DNA from: Stutzerimonas stutzeri
GTDB taxonomy: Bacteria > Pseudomonadota > Gammaproteobacteria > Pseudomonadales > Pseudomonadaceae
Direction: 5' to 3'
Assembly: GCF_024448895.1 (NCBI RefSeq)
Contig: NZ_JAMOIC010000005.1
Location: 1 to 64,000, forward strand
DNA length: 64,000 nt
A program made the translations under genes and the position numbers. This document shows, one piece after another, positions 10,498-19,091 of the stretch (position 1 is the first letter of the stretch; each line of letters opens with the position of its first letter). A model generated the notes under the pieces. That model was not told where the DNA came from, searched no databases, and saw nothing but the letters and a program-made list of their open reading frames with translations.

Positions 10498-10679
10498 TCT
10501 GCCCCAAAGCCGCCGACATGGCGGCGAATTCCAGCGTTTTAGTGGCACTCGTCGGCCTCCCGTCCAGAAGCTGGAACCATCGTGCGCTTCCCTGCCTCTG
10601 CTCTATACAGGGTGCGAATTGCATCGAACCGCGCTGAGGCGGCGCCCCAGAAGCCTCGGCACACGATGAGGGCAACGAC

Positions 10680-10877
10680 ATGAGCGACGAACAACGTATT
10701 CGCGACAGGGCTTACGAAATATGGGAAGCCAACGGCCGACCTGAAGACCAGGACAGCGAGCATTGGGCGCAAGCGCGTGACGAGATGGAGCCTTTCTACA
10801 AGGAAGGCGACGCCACCGCCGGTAGCGTGGAGAGCAGCGTCTCCATCCCCATGCCGAAGTCGGACCGGGCTGACTGA
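10680..10877 (+). CDS. DUF2934 family protein
   Basis: Encodes 65 residues. It carries RIRDRAYEIWEANGRPEDQD followed by HWAQA, the hallmark of the DUF2934 family, whose function is unknown. Soluble, no signal peptide. It sits between two paralogous hybrid kinases on the same strand. The C-terminal half is low in order and probably flexible. Confidence 0.8.
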   Translation: MSDEQRIRDRAYEIWEANGRPEDQDSEHWAQARDEMEPFYKEGDATAGSVESSVSIPMPKSDRAD

Positions 10878-10998
10878 AATGGCCTCGACCGGCGCAGCGC
10901 CAACAGTGCCTGCTCCCCGGTCAACGGATCCACAGGCTTACCCCGCGTTCGAGCGGCGTTCGTGCCCATCCAATCACAGGTCCCCTTTCGTACCGATT

Positions 10999-13044
10999 AT
11001 GCAAACACCCGACTACCAGGCCATCTTCGAGGCTGTGCCCAACTTGCATTTGATCCTGGCACCGGATCAGGATTTCACCATCCTCGCCGCCAGCAACGCG
11101 CAACTGCGCGCGACCCACACAAGTCGGGAGCAAAGTATCGGCCGGCCGGTTTTCGAGGTGTTCTGCAAGAATCCTGATGAGCCGGAAGAGTTCGGGACCA
11201 GCGTGCTGCGCGCTTCGCTGGAGCGCGTCTTGCGTACCCGTGCGCCCGATCGGATGGCAATTACCAAGTACGACATCCGGCGGCCGGCAGCCGAGGGCGG
11301 CGGGTTCGAGGTGCGCTACTGGAGCCCGTTGAACGTGCCGGTGCTCGACGATAATGGTGAAGTTCGTTACATCATCCATCAGGTCGAAGACGTCACGGCT
11401 GGGGTCCTCCACCGCGACGCCGGCTCGCTCAACCACCCGGACGAGCGCTTTCGCGCCGCCCTGCTGGCTTCCGGCACCGGCACCTTCAACTGGACCCTGA
11501 GTGACGGCAGACTCTACTTCGACAGTGCCCTCGAACAGATTTTTGGCCTGACGCTGGGGCAGAAAGTCACCAGCCTCGACGACTTCGTTCGACACGTACA
11601 CCCAGAAGATGCCGAACAGGTCCGCCTGGCCTTCGAGCATTACGCCCATGGCGAAGATTTCACCGTTGAATTTCGTATTGCCCGCGCCGGTACTGACAAA
11701 TGGCTCGCATGCAAGGCCAAGGCATTTCGCGATGCCGACGGCAAGCTCTCCTACGTCGCCGGCGCCTGCACTGACATCAGCGCGCGCAAGCGCGCCGAGC
11801 ATGCCTTGCGCGTCAGCGAAATTCGCCTGCGCCAGCTCAACGAACACCTCGAAGCCCGTGTGGCGGCCGAGGTCGCCGAGCGCACCCGGACCGAAGAAGC
11901 GCTGCGCCAGGCACAGAAAATGGAAGCCGTCGGCCAACTCACCGGCGGCATCGCCCACGATTTCAACAACCTGCTGACCGGCATTATCGGCAGCCTCGAC
12001 CTCATGCAGCGGCGCCATCGACGCGGCGATATGGGCGATGTCGAACGCTATATATGCGCGGCCGTCACCTCTGCCCAGCGTGCAGCAGCACTGACCCAAC
12101 GGCTGCTGGCCTTTTCGCGGCGCCAGGCCCTCGACCTGAAGCCCGTAGACGTCAATCGGCTGGTGGCATCCCTTGAAGACCTGCTGCACCGCACCACGGG
12201 TGAAAACATCAAGCTCGTCACCTCGCTCAGCGGTGGCCTGCAACCGGCCTGCATGGACGTCAACCAGCTCGAAAGCGCTTTGATCAACCTCGTCATCAAC
12301 GCCCGTGACGCCATGCCTCACGGCGGGCAGATCCACCTGTCCACCAGCAGCTACTACCACGGCGTCGTGCCCGACCCGAAGAAACGCGGCCTGACCGAGG
12401 GCGAGTACATACTCTTGCGCGTCACCGACACCGGTACCGGCATGCCGCCCGAAGTGATCGAACGGGCATTCGAACCCTTTTTCACCACCAAACCCATCGG
12501 CCAGGGCACTGGCCTTGGGCTGTCCATGGTTTATGGCTACATCAAGCAGGCCAAAGGCTATATCCAGATCGAATCCCTGCCCGGCGCCGGGACCAGCGTC
12601 TGCCTGTACCTACCCGTTCACAAAGGCGAAACCACGCCCGTGGAGGTCGAGCCAGAAGGCGCGCCCCAGGGCATGGGCGAAACCATCCTCGTGGTCGAAG
12701 ACGAATCAGTGGTGCGCTCGCTGGTAGTCGAAGTGCTCAACGACCTTGGCTACCAGACGCTCGAAGCCGGTGAAGCCACCGAAGCCCTGACCATCACCGA
12801 GAGCAATCAGCGCATCGACCTCATGGTTTCCGATGTCGGCCTGCCCGGCATGAACGGCCGCCAACTCGCCGAGATCGTCCGCCAGCAACGCCCCGGCCTG
12901 AAAGTCCTGTTCGCCACCGGCTACGCCGAAAGCTTCACCGCCAGCGACTTCCTCGGCCCGGACATGGGCGTGATTACCAAGCCATTCGCTATAGACGCCT
13001 TCGCCACCAAAGTCGGGGAAATGCTCGGCACGCAGGACAATTGA
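10999..13044 (+). CDS. Hybrid histidine kinase, PAS-PAS-HisKA-HATPase-REC (second copy)
   Basis: Encodes 681 residues from ATG 10999 ([15 protein letters not shown]). An in-frame ATG at 10879 would add 40 unconvincing residues; neither start has a strong ribosome-binding site. Two PAS domains lie at about 5-130 and 145-265. The phosphoacceptor H320 is in [13 protein letters not shown]. ATPase boxes are NARDAM, DTGTGM and [10 protein letters not shown]. The receiver domain has VEDES, phosphoacceptor D612 in [11 protein letters not shown], and ITKPF. Its kinase and receiver halves are strongly similar to those of the gene at 8431, while the sensor halves differ, pointing to duplication followed by sensor divergence. 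Confidence 0.88.
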   Translation: MQTPDYQAIFEAVPNLHLILAPDQDFTILAASNAQLRATHTSREQSIGRPVFEVFCKNPDEPEEFGTSVLRASLERVLRTRAPDRMAITKYDIRRPAAEGGGFEVRYWSPLNVPVLDDNGEVRYIIHQVEDVTAGVLHRDAGSLNHPDERFRAALLASGTGTFNWTLSDGRLYFDSALEQIFGLTLGQKVTSLDDFVRHVHPEDAEQVRLAFEHYAHGEDFTVEFRIARAGTDKWLACKAKAFRDADGKLSYVAGACTDISARKRAEHALRVSEIRLRQLNEHLEARVAAEVAERTRTEEALRQAQKMEAVGQLTGGIAHDFNNLLTGIIGSLDLMQRRHRRGDMGDVERYICAAVTSAQRAAALTQRLLAFSRRQALDLKPVDVNRLVASLEDLLHRTTGENIKLVTSLSGGLQPACMDVNQLESALINLVINARDAMPHGGQIHLSTSSYYHGVVPDPKKRGLTEGEYILLRVTDTGTGMPPEVIERAFEPFFTTKPIGQGTGLGLSMVYGYIKQAKGYIQIESLPGAGTSVCLYLPVHKGETTPVEVEPEGAPQGMGETILVVEDESVVRSLVVEVLNDLGYQTLEAGEATEALTITESNQRIDLMVSDVGLPGMNGRQLAEIVRQQRPGLKVLFATGYAESFTASDFLGPDMGVITKPFAIDAFATKVGEMLGTQDN

Positions 13045-13290
13045 ACGGGGCCGCTGCAGCCTGCTAAAGGCCAGCCGCCCTGCCCCGCGCCAGCCCTAAG
13101 CGAAACCGTACATCCGGTAGCCCTATAAATAGCGTGGATTAAGCCCTCTGCTGCTTTACCGCCGCTATTGCCCTGAGTAACGTGGCGAAGCGGCGCTGCC
13201 CAACGCAACGCACCGCTCCACACTCCCCGCCCAGGCAAGGGCTCAGCGGCAGTAGCTCGGGTAGTTGCCCGAGCACCATGGAAGGTATAG

Positions 13291-13947
13291 ATGGCCCGCT
13301 TAGATTCTGTGGACTTCAGCTCTGCCAGCACCGACGCCAGTGCCCATAGCGGCATAACCTTTTCGAATCTCGACTGCTTCAGCATGCTTGGAGTGCGCTC
13401 GTTCACGCGCGCCTTAGCCACCAATCCGCTCTCCGGCCGTGATGCAAGCGAAGACGGCGTCCCCATCATCGTCCCCGAACGCGCCGGCCGCCGCGGCGCC
13501 TTCCCTGAACTCATCCACCGCGAAGGCCATTGGCAGGATTGGGACTGCCTCGTCACCCGCATCCGCGACGAACAAGGCAACGGCCGCGTGCTCAACGACA
13601 TGGCAATTATCTACCGCAACAACGCCCAGTCCGAAGCCGCCGAACGCGCCCTGACCCAAGCCGGCATCGCCTACGCTTCAGGCACCAGCGCCATAGGCCG
13701 CGGTGAACTCTACGGCAGCGAAGACAGCGTCAAGTTAGTAGGCATGCACTACAGCAAAGGCTTGGAGTTCGGGCTGGTGCTGATACCGGGTCTCGGCGAA
13801 ATGCCGAAGAAGGGCGAGGCCGAAGCGGATGAGGCGCGGTTGTTGTATATGGCGATGACGCGGGCGAGCGATCGGTTGGTGATGACGTATCAGGTGCATT
13901 CGGATTTTACGAGGCGGGTGCAGGATGCGATTGGAGGGGTGAGGTAG
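13291..13947 (+). pseudogene. C-terminal remnant of a UvrD-like superfamily 1 helicase
   Basis: From about 13430 the frame encodes the C-terminal ~165 residues of a UvrD-type helicase. Visible helicase pieces are NDMAIIYRNN, SVKLVGMHYSKGLEFGLVLI (motif V region) and EARLLYMAMTRASDRL (motif VI). The Walker A, Walker B and other N-terminal motifs are absent, and the ~50 residues before 13430 do not look like helicase. The MHSSKGLEF serine pair is altered to MHYSKGLEF. The sequence of the motifs resembles NERD-linked helicases. I read it as a truncated, decaying gene rather than a functional protein. The 246 bp before it (13045-13290) show nothing recognisable. Confidence 0.75.
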
Positions 13948-13983
13948 GGGGGTGGGGTGATCAGTGGGATGCGCGTAAGTCAG

Positions 13984-14003
13984 AAAATAAACTGTCCTTT
14001 TTT
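13984..14003 (-). repeat. GGGGACAG-type dispersed motif, left flank of AT-rich island
   Basis: Read on the minus strand this is AAAAAAGGACAGTTTATTTT, a variant of the AAAAGGGGACAGATTTATTT motif found at 17325-17347 on the plus strand. It lies 36 bp beyond the helicase remnant and marks the left side of the AT-rich island. Confidence 0.6.
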
Positions 14004-14157
14004 CTCGCGAGCGGCCCAGGACGAGTGTGTAAACGGTCCATGCCCCGGCGCGCGCAATCGTCTCCCTGCCATGCCTGCGAGCTAAATGGGTCGCTTTATT
14101 GGCGCCCCTGCACCATGTCTAAAGTCCCGAACCGGCTGGCCGAAACCTTAGAAGAGA

Positions 14158-14189
14158 AGGTGTGCAAACCTGCGAATCCTTGCACACCT
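14158..14189. promoter_or_regulatory. 10-bp perfect inverted repeat upstream of the ATPase
   Basis: AGGTGTGCAA (14158-14167) and TTGCACACCT (14180-14189) are perfect inverted copies separated by 12 nt. The repeat ends 71 bp before the ATPase start codon. It could be an operator, a transcript hairpin or a remnant of an attachment site. I see no clean sigma-70 promoter nearby. The remainder of the gap 13948-14260 holds only the dispersed motif at 13984. Confidence 0.45.
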
Positions 14190-14260
14190 CTTATCTTGCG
14201 ATACATCAAAAGCTCTGCCGTACCAGCGGGACGGCTTCAAGGCATGGACAAGAGGAAGAT

Positions 14261-16408
14261 ATGGATATAATCCTTGAGCGTTGCAACAACATTGACTTCG
14301 GCAAGATCGAAATAAAAGAGCAAGCTCTAAATATCAAATACGCCATCAACGGCACAGGAAAAAGCACAATAGTTAAATCAATACAGTGTGCAACCCTTTC
14401 TGCAAACACCGGAAGAGACCACCTATCAACCCTCACCCCCTTCAAATTCCGAAGTTCGAACGAGCGACCGGCGGTCTCTGGAATTGAACAAATATCATCC
14501 GTGAAAATCTTCGATGAAAAGTACATCAACGATTTCGCGTTTCAGGCCGATGAACTAGTCAAAGGTAGCTTTGAGATTTTCATCAAAGGACCGGACTACG
14601 AGCAGGGAATAGCGGAAATCAATGCGCTAATTGAAGTTATAAAAAATCAGTTATCGCAAGATCCTGAACTCGATGAGCTCATCGATGATTTTGGTGCAAT
14701 TAGCAGCAGCTTTGGCAAAGAGGTGAAAGCCGGCATACATGCGTCGAGCGCTCTCGCCAAGGCATTTAAGGGCGGAAATAAAGTTAAGAACATTCCTGCT
14801 GAGCTAGAGCTATATAAAGACTTCATTCAGCATAGCGAGAATTATAGATGGTTGAAATGGCAGCAAGATGGGAAATCATATCTGGACATATCGTGTCATT
14901 GCCCTTTTTGCACAACGGAAATTGAGCAAAAGAAATCAATTATACATAAGGTCAGCGAGGTCTACGAACCTAAATCAGTGGAAAACCTCAACAAGATTGT
15001 CAGTACGTTTGAAAAACTTGAGAGATATTTTTCGGAACCAACAAAAAATAAGGTATCGGAATTTGTACGTTGCATTGAAGGCTATACGAAAGACCAGATT
15101 GAGTATTTACTAGAAATAAAAAGTCAAATTGAGCGTCTCCGCAAGCTATTTATTGATGCTAAAACGCTAAACTTTAACTCATTCAAAGATTTCAACAAGG
15201 CGATAGACGCGGTATCAAATCTAAAAATAGACCTAGATCTATTCACGCACCTCCAATCTGAAGAAACCAGGCAAAAGGTTTCCATAGTAAACAATTCAGC
15301 TGATCAAGTCATAAAAGACGCCGGCAGACTACAAGGCTGTATCAGGAAACAACAAATTCTTATAGAGAAGCTTGTACAAAAGCACAGCGTCGCTATAAAC
15401 AATTTTTTAAAAAACGCTGGATATAGTTATCAGGTAACTTTAGCAGAGGATCAATCTAATCAGCATAAGCTCAAGCTGATACACAATGACTTATTCGGCG
15501 AGATAAGCGATGTACAGTCACACTTAAGTTACGGTGAGAAAAATGCTTTTGCGTTGATACTCTTCATGTTTCACGCCCTAAAAGATAAGCCTGATCTGAT
15601 TGTTCTTGACGACCCGATATCTTCGTTTGATAAAAACAAGAAATACGCAATCATTGACATGCTCTTCAGAAAAGAAGATGCGTTTAAAAACAAGACCGTT
15701 CTGCTGTTGACCCATGACTTAGATCCAATAATAGACATGGTCTACCATCATGGAGATCGTTTCTCGGCGCCATTCGTCACATTCATCGAAAACAGACATG
15801 GGCAATTATCCGAAAAACCGATCGACAGGGATTGCATAAAAACCTTTATCGAAGTTTGCAAAAGCAACCTAAGCGATAAGATAAACGATATTAGTAAACT
15901 TGTTTATCTAAGAAGAACGCTAGAGATCACTGGCGACAATTCGGCAGCCTTTCAAGTGATCTCGAATCTTTTACACAAAAGAGATGCCCTGGTATTTAAG
16001 AGCGGTGACATTAGCAGGCCGCTCTCAACCGATGAATATAACGCCGGCTGCGTCTATATCAGTGGTCACATATCAAGCTTTGACTATAAGCAGCTGCTGA
16101 AAGTGGTTTGTGACAACAAGGCGCTTGCACAAATTTATGCAAACTGCACTAGCAACTACGAGAAGCTACATATTTACCGAATAATGTTCGACGGTAAAGC
16201 CAGAGAGATTGAGTCAGACGTTATACAAAAATTCATCAACGAAGCATTTCATGTTGAGAATAACTACATTTACCAACTCAATCCGTGTGACTTTCAGCTA
16301 GTTCCGCAGTATGTCATAGATGAGTGCGATAGCTACGTGAGTAAAATAAGCTATGAAACAAAGGGGGCAGATTTATTCTCTGGGCAGTTTAAGGAGGCTC
16401 ACGATTAA
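14261..16408 (+). CDS. AAA_13 (RloC/PrrC-like) ABC-type ATPase, candidate defence protein
   Basis: Encodes 715 residues from ATG 14261, preceded by AGAGGAAG. Head motifs of an ABC/SMC-type ATPase are split around a long helical middle. Walker A is AINGTGKS at residues 28-35, signature LSYGE at 422-426, Walker B DLIVLDD at 445-451, D-loop SSFD and switch histidine H485 in LLLTHD. Mid-protein SCHCPFC (C212, C214, C217) is a possible zinc-binding knot or hook, as in RloC. The C-terminal third (about 500-715) is conserved-looking, with FINEAFHVENNYIYQLNP, and could be an effector domain. It contains RRTLE then H572 (LLHKRD), which only loosely recalls the R-x3-E...H catalytic set of PrrC nucleases at the wrong spacing. 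The gene is far more AT-rich than its neighbours, implying recent transfer. Known relatives act in phage-triggered tRNA cleavage or restriction; that role here is inference. Confidence 0.8.
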   Translation: MDIILERCNNIDFGKIEIKEQALNIKYAINGTGKSTIVKSIQCATLSANTGRDHLSTLTPFKFRSSNERPAVSGIEQISSVKIFDEKYINDFAFQADELVKGSFEIFIKGPDYEQGIAEINALIEVIKNQLSQDPELDELIDDFGAISSSFGKEVKAGIHASSALAKAFKGGNKVKNIPAELELYKDFIQHSENYRWLKWQQDGKSYLDISCHCPFCTTEIEQKKSIIHKVSEVYEPKSVENLNKIVSTFEKLERYFSEPTKNKVSEFVRCIEGYTKDQIEYLLEIKSQIERLRKLFIDAKTLNFNSFKDFNKAIDAVSNLKIDLDLFTHLQSEETRQKVSIVNNSADQVIKDAGRLQGCIRKQQILIEKLVQKHSVAINNFLKNAGYSYQVTLAEDQSNQHKLKLIHNDLFGEISDVQSHLSYGEKNAFALILFMFHALKDKPDLIVLDDPISSFDKNKKYAIIDMLFRKEDAFKNKTVLLLTHDLDPIIDMVYHHGDRFSAPFVTFIENRHGQLSEKPIDRDCIKTFIEVCKSNLSDKINDISKLVYLRRTLEITGDNSAAFQVISNLLHKRDALVFKSGDISRPLSTDEYNAGCVYISGHISSFDYKQLLKVVCDNKALAQIYANCTSNYEKLHIYRIMFDGKAREIESDVIQKFINEAFHVENNYIYQLNPCDFQLVPQYVIDECDSYVSKISYETKGADLFSGQFKEAHD

Positions 16409-16423
16409 ATAAATCTGTCCCCT
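16360..16423. repeat. Facing GGGGACAG-type motifs over the ATPase stop codon
   Basis: AAGGGGGCAGATTTATT (from 16361) and AAATAAATCTGTCCCCTT (16406-16423) are inverted copies separated by about 28 nt. The stop codon TAA (16406-16408) is part of the right arm, so the last ~16 codons are encoded by the left arm and loop. The transcript could fold into a long stem, a candidate terminator. Confidence 0.65.
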
Positions 16424-16496
16424 TCCATCACTAGGGAACGAATGAGCACAGCCCTTTCTGGTTATAAAAATATTTGATATTCGTTTTGGAGGACCA

Positions 16497-17228
16497 ATGA
16501 AAAAAAGACTCACTGTTATTATGCCAATATGCTTGCTACAAGCCTGTTCTTTTACAAACAAGCCTTTTGAAAAGGTCGTCAAGAATTCAGATTATATCAG
16601 CACGGTAACAGATCTTAAGATTGGCGAAGAGCGCATTGTTCGCGTTAACGGCAAGGCTTATGAATCAACATTAATTGTACAAAGAAGCAACAGCATTCAA
16701 TGCCAACGGGACATTTCCTACAAGGATGGCATCGCTGAATATCGGATTCCATCCGGAACATATAGCACACTCGGGCTCATCGAAGTCGAGCCAAACAAGA
16801 AGCTTCCTTTCTTCGAAGGAGCTTATCAAGTAAGCGCTATCGGCGGCTCTAGTGGCATGTCACTCTACTTTCCGATAAATCCTGATGGCTCTCTCTACAA
16901 GTCTTACTACACAGACCCGTACGGCAACCTATATAAGACCAAAGGTGAGCTTAAAGAATGGGGTGGCAGCGGCATTTCCAGTGACAGGTGTATCCCGCCC
17001 ACACCTCATGAAGTTGCAAAGACTTCAGTCTGCGCAGTCTATTATGACGGAGCCAATCGGGTTAATGGACTCCTGGCCCCAACCGTAACCCTTGACAACG
17101 GCAAAGAAAGAAGAAAGCTCATTATTATGGCTAATGCCGAACTGAATTTCTGTGGAGTCGGCATCGATATTTACGAAGCATCCGATATACTCCATTTTGC
17201 TGTTCGCGAGATTGCTGAAAGCCAGTAA
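16497..17228 (+). CDS. Orphan lipoprotein of unknown function
   Basis: Encodes 243 residues. The N-terminus is a short lipoprotein signal, MKKRLTVIMPICLLQAC, with lipobox LLQAC and the acylated Cys at residue 17. GGAGG lies just upstream of the start. The mature part is rich in Gly, Tyr and Ser, has several cysteines (for example QCQRD, DRCIPP, SVCAVY, NFCGVG), and looks like a beta-rich periplasmic protein. I recognise no family. It is AT-rich like the ATPase 88 bp upstream and on the same strand, so both probably arrived together. Whether it functions with the ATPase is unknown. Confidence 0.65.
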   Translation: MKKRLTVIMPICLLQACSFTNKPFEKVVKNSDYISTVTDLKIGEERIVRVNGKAYESTLIVQRSNSIQCQRDISYKDGIAEYRIPSGTYSTLGLIEVEPNKKLPFFEGAYQVSAIGGSSGMSLYFPINPDGSLYKSYYTDPYGNLYKTKGELKEWGGSGISSDRCIPPTPHEVAKTSVCAVYYDGANRVNGLLAPTVTLDNGKERRKLIIMANAELNFCGVGIDIYEASDILHFAVREIAESQ

Positions 17229-17233
17229 AAAGG

Positions 17234-17347
17234 AAAAGGGGACAGACTTATTTATCTGCCATATAACATGAGCCAAAAATAAATCTACCCCCTTATTCTA
17301 AAGCCTACTCCTTAACCACAAAATGAAAAGGGGACAGATTTATTTTT
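17234..17347. repeat. Three GGGGACAG-type motifs at the right edge of the island
   Basis: Copies lie at 17234-17257 (plus, AAAAGGGGACAGACTTATTT), 17275-17293 (minus, ending TACCCCCTT) and 17325-17347 (plus, AAAAGGGGACAGATTTATTT). The first begins six bases after the lipoprotein stop codon, and the last lies 36 bp from the stop of the opposing NERD gene. They mark the switch from AT-rich to GC-rich DNA. Confidence 0.7.
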
Positions 17348-17382
17348 CGTGTGGGCATTTGGCACCCGTCCCTGTGCCGGTT

Positions 17383-18156
17383 TCATGAAAGGCTCTGCAT
17401 CGTTCGGCATTTGGGAAATGCAGAACATCCCCAAAACTGCTGGCCATCTTTTGCTCCGGATTTAATGGTTCGAACCAGCAACGCATTACCGCATTTCGGG
17501 CATTGCCGCTCTGCTGTCGGATCGCTACGCCGCTTCAGGCTTTGCACATGCTCGCGATGGGTGGCTAATGTCGGTGCTCGGCGGCCAGTTTGGAGGGCGT
17601 GCAGCATGGTGGTGACTTCCGCCTCGGTGAACACTGGCTGCTGAAATGATTTTATGTAGCTGATAAAGCCGATGCCCTGGGTCACGTTGGCCGGCATGTT
17701 GGTTTTGAAGGTGCTGCCGCCGACGAAGGTGATGACCGAGTGGAGATGTTCCGGGCTGATGCCAAGTAGCGCCTCAATGGCCTTGAGATGCTTGTAGTTC
17801 TGGCGCAGAGGGTTCTGAAATTTGTAGGTGCGTTTGTAGATTTTCTGCGTCCACTGCGCCTGCTTTTCGCTGCCGAAGATCCAGCCGCTCATGCTCTTCG
17901 TTTCCAGTACGAAGATGCCGTAGCGGGAGAGAAAGATGTGGTCGATCTGTGTGGTGCCGTCGGGCGTGTTGAGCGTGACGTTGTGAAGGCGGGGGTAGCT
18001 TTGCTTGTCGAGCTGCAAGTGCGCGTAGAGGCGCACAAGCGCTTCGCCAACGTGCCCCTTGGCCCACGGTGTTTTGAATAGGCCGAGCAGCAATATGGCC
18101 GGGATGAACCAGGCGAGCATGCTGAACATTGGCGCAAAGATCAGGCTGAAATCCAT
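17383..18156 (-). CDS. NERD nuclease-related protein with C-terminal topoisomerase-type zinc finger
   Basis: Encodes 257 residues from ATG 18156, preceded by GAAGGA. An N-terminal membrane segment (about residues 5-27, FSMLAWFIPAILLLGLF) is followed by a NERD domain, with VGEALVRLY, QIDHIFLSRYGIFVLETKS carrying the D and ExK residues expected of the nuclease-like fold. The C-terminus has CPKCG...WGCSAFPKC, a four-cysteine zinc finger like that of topoisomerase I. NERD proteins are thought to act on DNA, but the activity of this membrane-linked form is not established. GC content is like the core genome. It faces the AT-rich island. Confidence 0.85.
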   Translation of the reverse strand: MDFSLIFAPMFSMLAWFIPAILLLGLFKTPWAKGHVGEALVRLYAHLQLDKQSYPRLHNVTLNTPDGTTQIDHIFLSRYGIFVLETKSMSGWIFGSEKQAQWTQKIYKRTYKFQNPLRQNYKHLKAIEALLGISPEHLHSVITFVGGSTFKTNMPANVTQGIGFISYIKSFQQPVFTEAEVTTMLHALQTGRRAPTLATHREHVQSLKRRSDPTAERQCPKCGNALLVRTIKSGAKDGQQFWGCSAFPKCRTMQSLS

Positions 18157-18465
18157 TTTCAATCCTTCGCGGCGGGGCGCGATCTAGCCTCGGGTGCTTC
18201 GTATCGAACCGAGGCCCTTCGTTATTCCTATGATTCGCGGCCAAATACGGCGGCGGAATGTTTGATACCTGTAGCCCGTTAGGTCGGCATCGAATGCGAC
18301 TGCTTAATAATGGCTAATGGCCTTGATGTGCTCAAGTGGGTTCGGCTAATAGCGCGGTAGCCGGGATGTACGCGTTGGGAAGGCATTTATTGCTCAGGTG
18401 GCTAGCTCCAGTAAACCTGTCACTCTAAGCCGCGTAGGATTGCCATCTCACAAAGGTAAGAAGCC
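18157..18465. other. Intergenic region
   Basis: 309 bp between the divergent NERD and DUF1993 genes. Apart from AAGGTAAG shortly before the DUF1993 start I see no promoter, repeat or gene that I can support. Confidence 0.4.
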
Positions 18466-19032
18466 ATGCAGCTGACGACACTCCTTGTCCCAACCTATAC
18501 CCAAATGCTCAAAACCCTGTCCGGCTGGCTGAAGAAGGCGCAGAACCAGCTGCCGGAAGCCGAGGCGCAGGCGCTGTTATCCGCACGGCTGGCGCCCGAC
18601 ATGTACCCGCTGTCAACTCAGGTTCGCTTTGCTTGTGTGCAGGCGCGAGAAGCCATATGCCGTCTGAGAGGCGAGGCGTTCCCGGCTTCGATCACCGATC
18701 TGTTGGACGAAGGGCGTCAGGCTGTCAAACAACCCGGATCGCTTGCGGATGCTCATGCGCGGATCGATGAAACGGTCGCGGTACTGGACGCTCTCTCAGC
18801 CGATGGTCTGGACGCAGATGCAGATATGCCCATCGCGCACCAACTGCCAAACGGCATGATTCTCGACCTGAGCGCAGAGCAATACGCCCGTGACTGGACG
18901 CTGGGTCAGTTCTACTTCCATGTCATGACTGCTTATTCGATATTGCGTAACCAGGGGATCAATCTCGGCAAGGCCGATTACGTGGCCCACATGCTGCCCC
19001 ATCTGCGTCCGGAAACGATTCCAAAGGGCTAG
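18466..19032 (+). CDS. DUF1993 family protein
   Basis: Encodes 188 residues, near the usual length of the family. The N-terminus TLLVPTYTQMLKTLSGWLKKA, with ARLAPDMYPLSTQVRFACVQ, is typical of DUF1993, a predicted helical-bundle family of unknown function related in fold to DinB-type proteins. No signal peptide. A hairpin directly follows the stop codon and separates it from the convergent cupin gene. Confidence 0.85.
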   Translation: MQLTTLLVPTYTQMLKTLSGWLKKAQNQLPEAEAQALLSARLAPDMYPLSTQVRFACVQAREAICRLRGEAFPASITDLLDEGRQAVKQPGSLADAHARIDETVAVLDALSADGLDADADMPIAHQLPNGMILDLSAEQYARDWTLGQFYFHVMTAYSILRNQGINLGKADYVAHMLPHLRPETIPKG

Positions 19033-19034
19033 GG

Positions 19035-19074
19035 GCGGAGAAAGGGGACAGGTCTATTGATCTGTCCCCTCCGC
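19035..19074. terminator. Hairpin of GGGGACAG type between convergent genes
   Basis: GCGGAGAAAGGGGACAG and CTGTCCCCTCCGC pair across a short loop. It starts three bases after the DUF1993 stop and ends 18 bp before the cupin stop, an ideal place for a two-way terminator. It is a member of the dispersed motif family of this window, and a degenerate copy accompanies the cupin relic at 26172. Confidence 0.65.
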
Positions 19075-19091
19075 TTGCGGGTTTCGCTCAA

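Noticed and set aside
14261-16408. Assigning the ATPase as an anticodon nuclease
   Set aside because: RRTLE followed by His572 has the wrong spacing for the PrrC catalytic set, so I only call it RloC/PrrC-like.
13291-16408. Gabija-type pair (UvrD helicase plus OLD ATPase)
   Set aside because: The helicase is only a C-terminal remnant with different base composition, and the ATPase lacks a visible TOPRIM domain.
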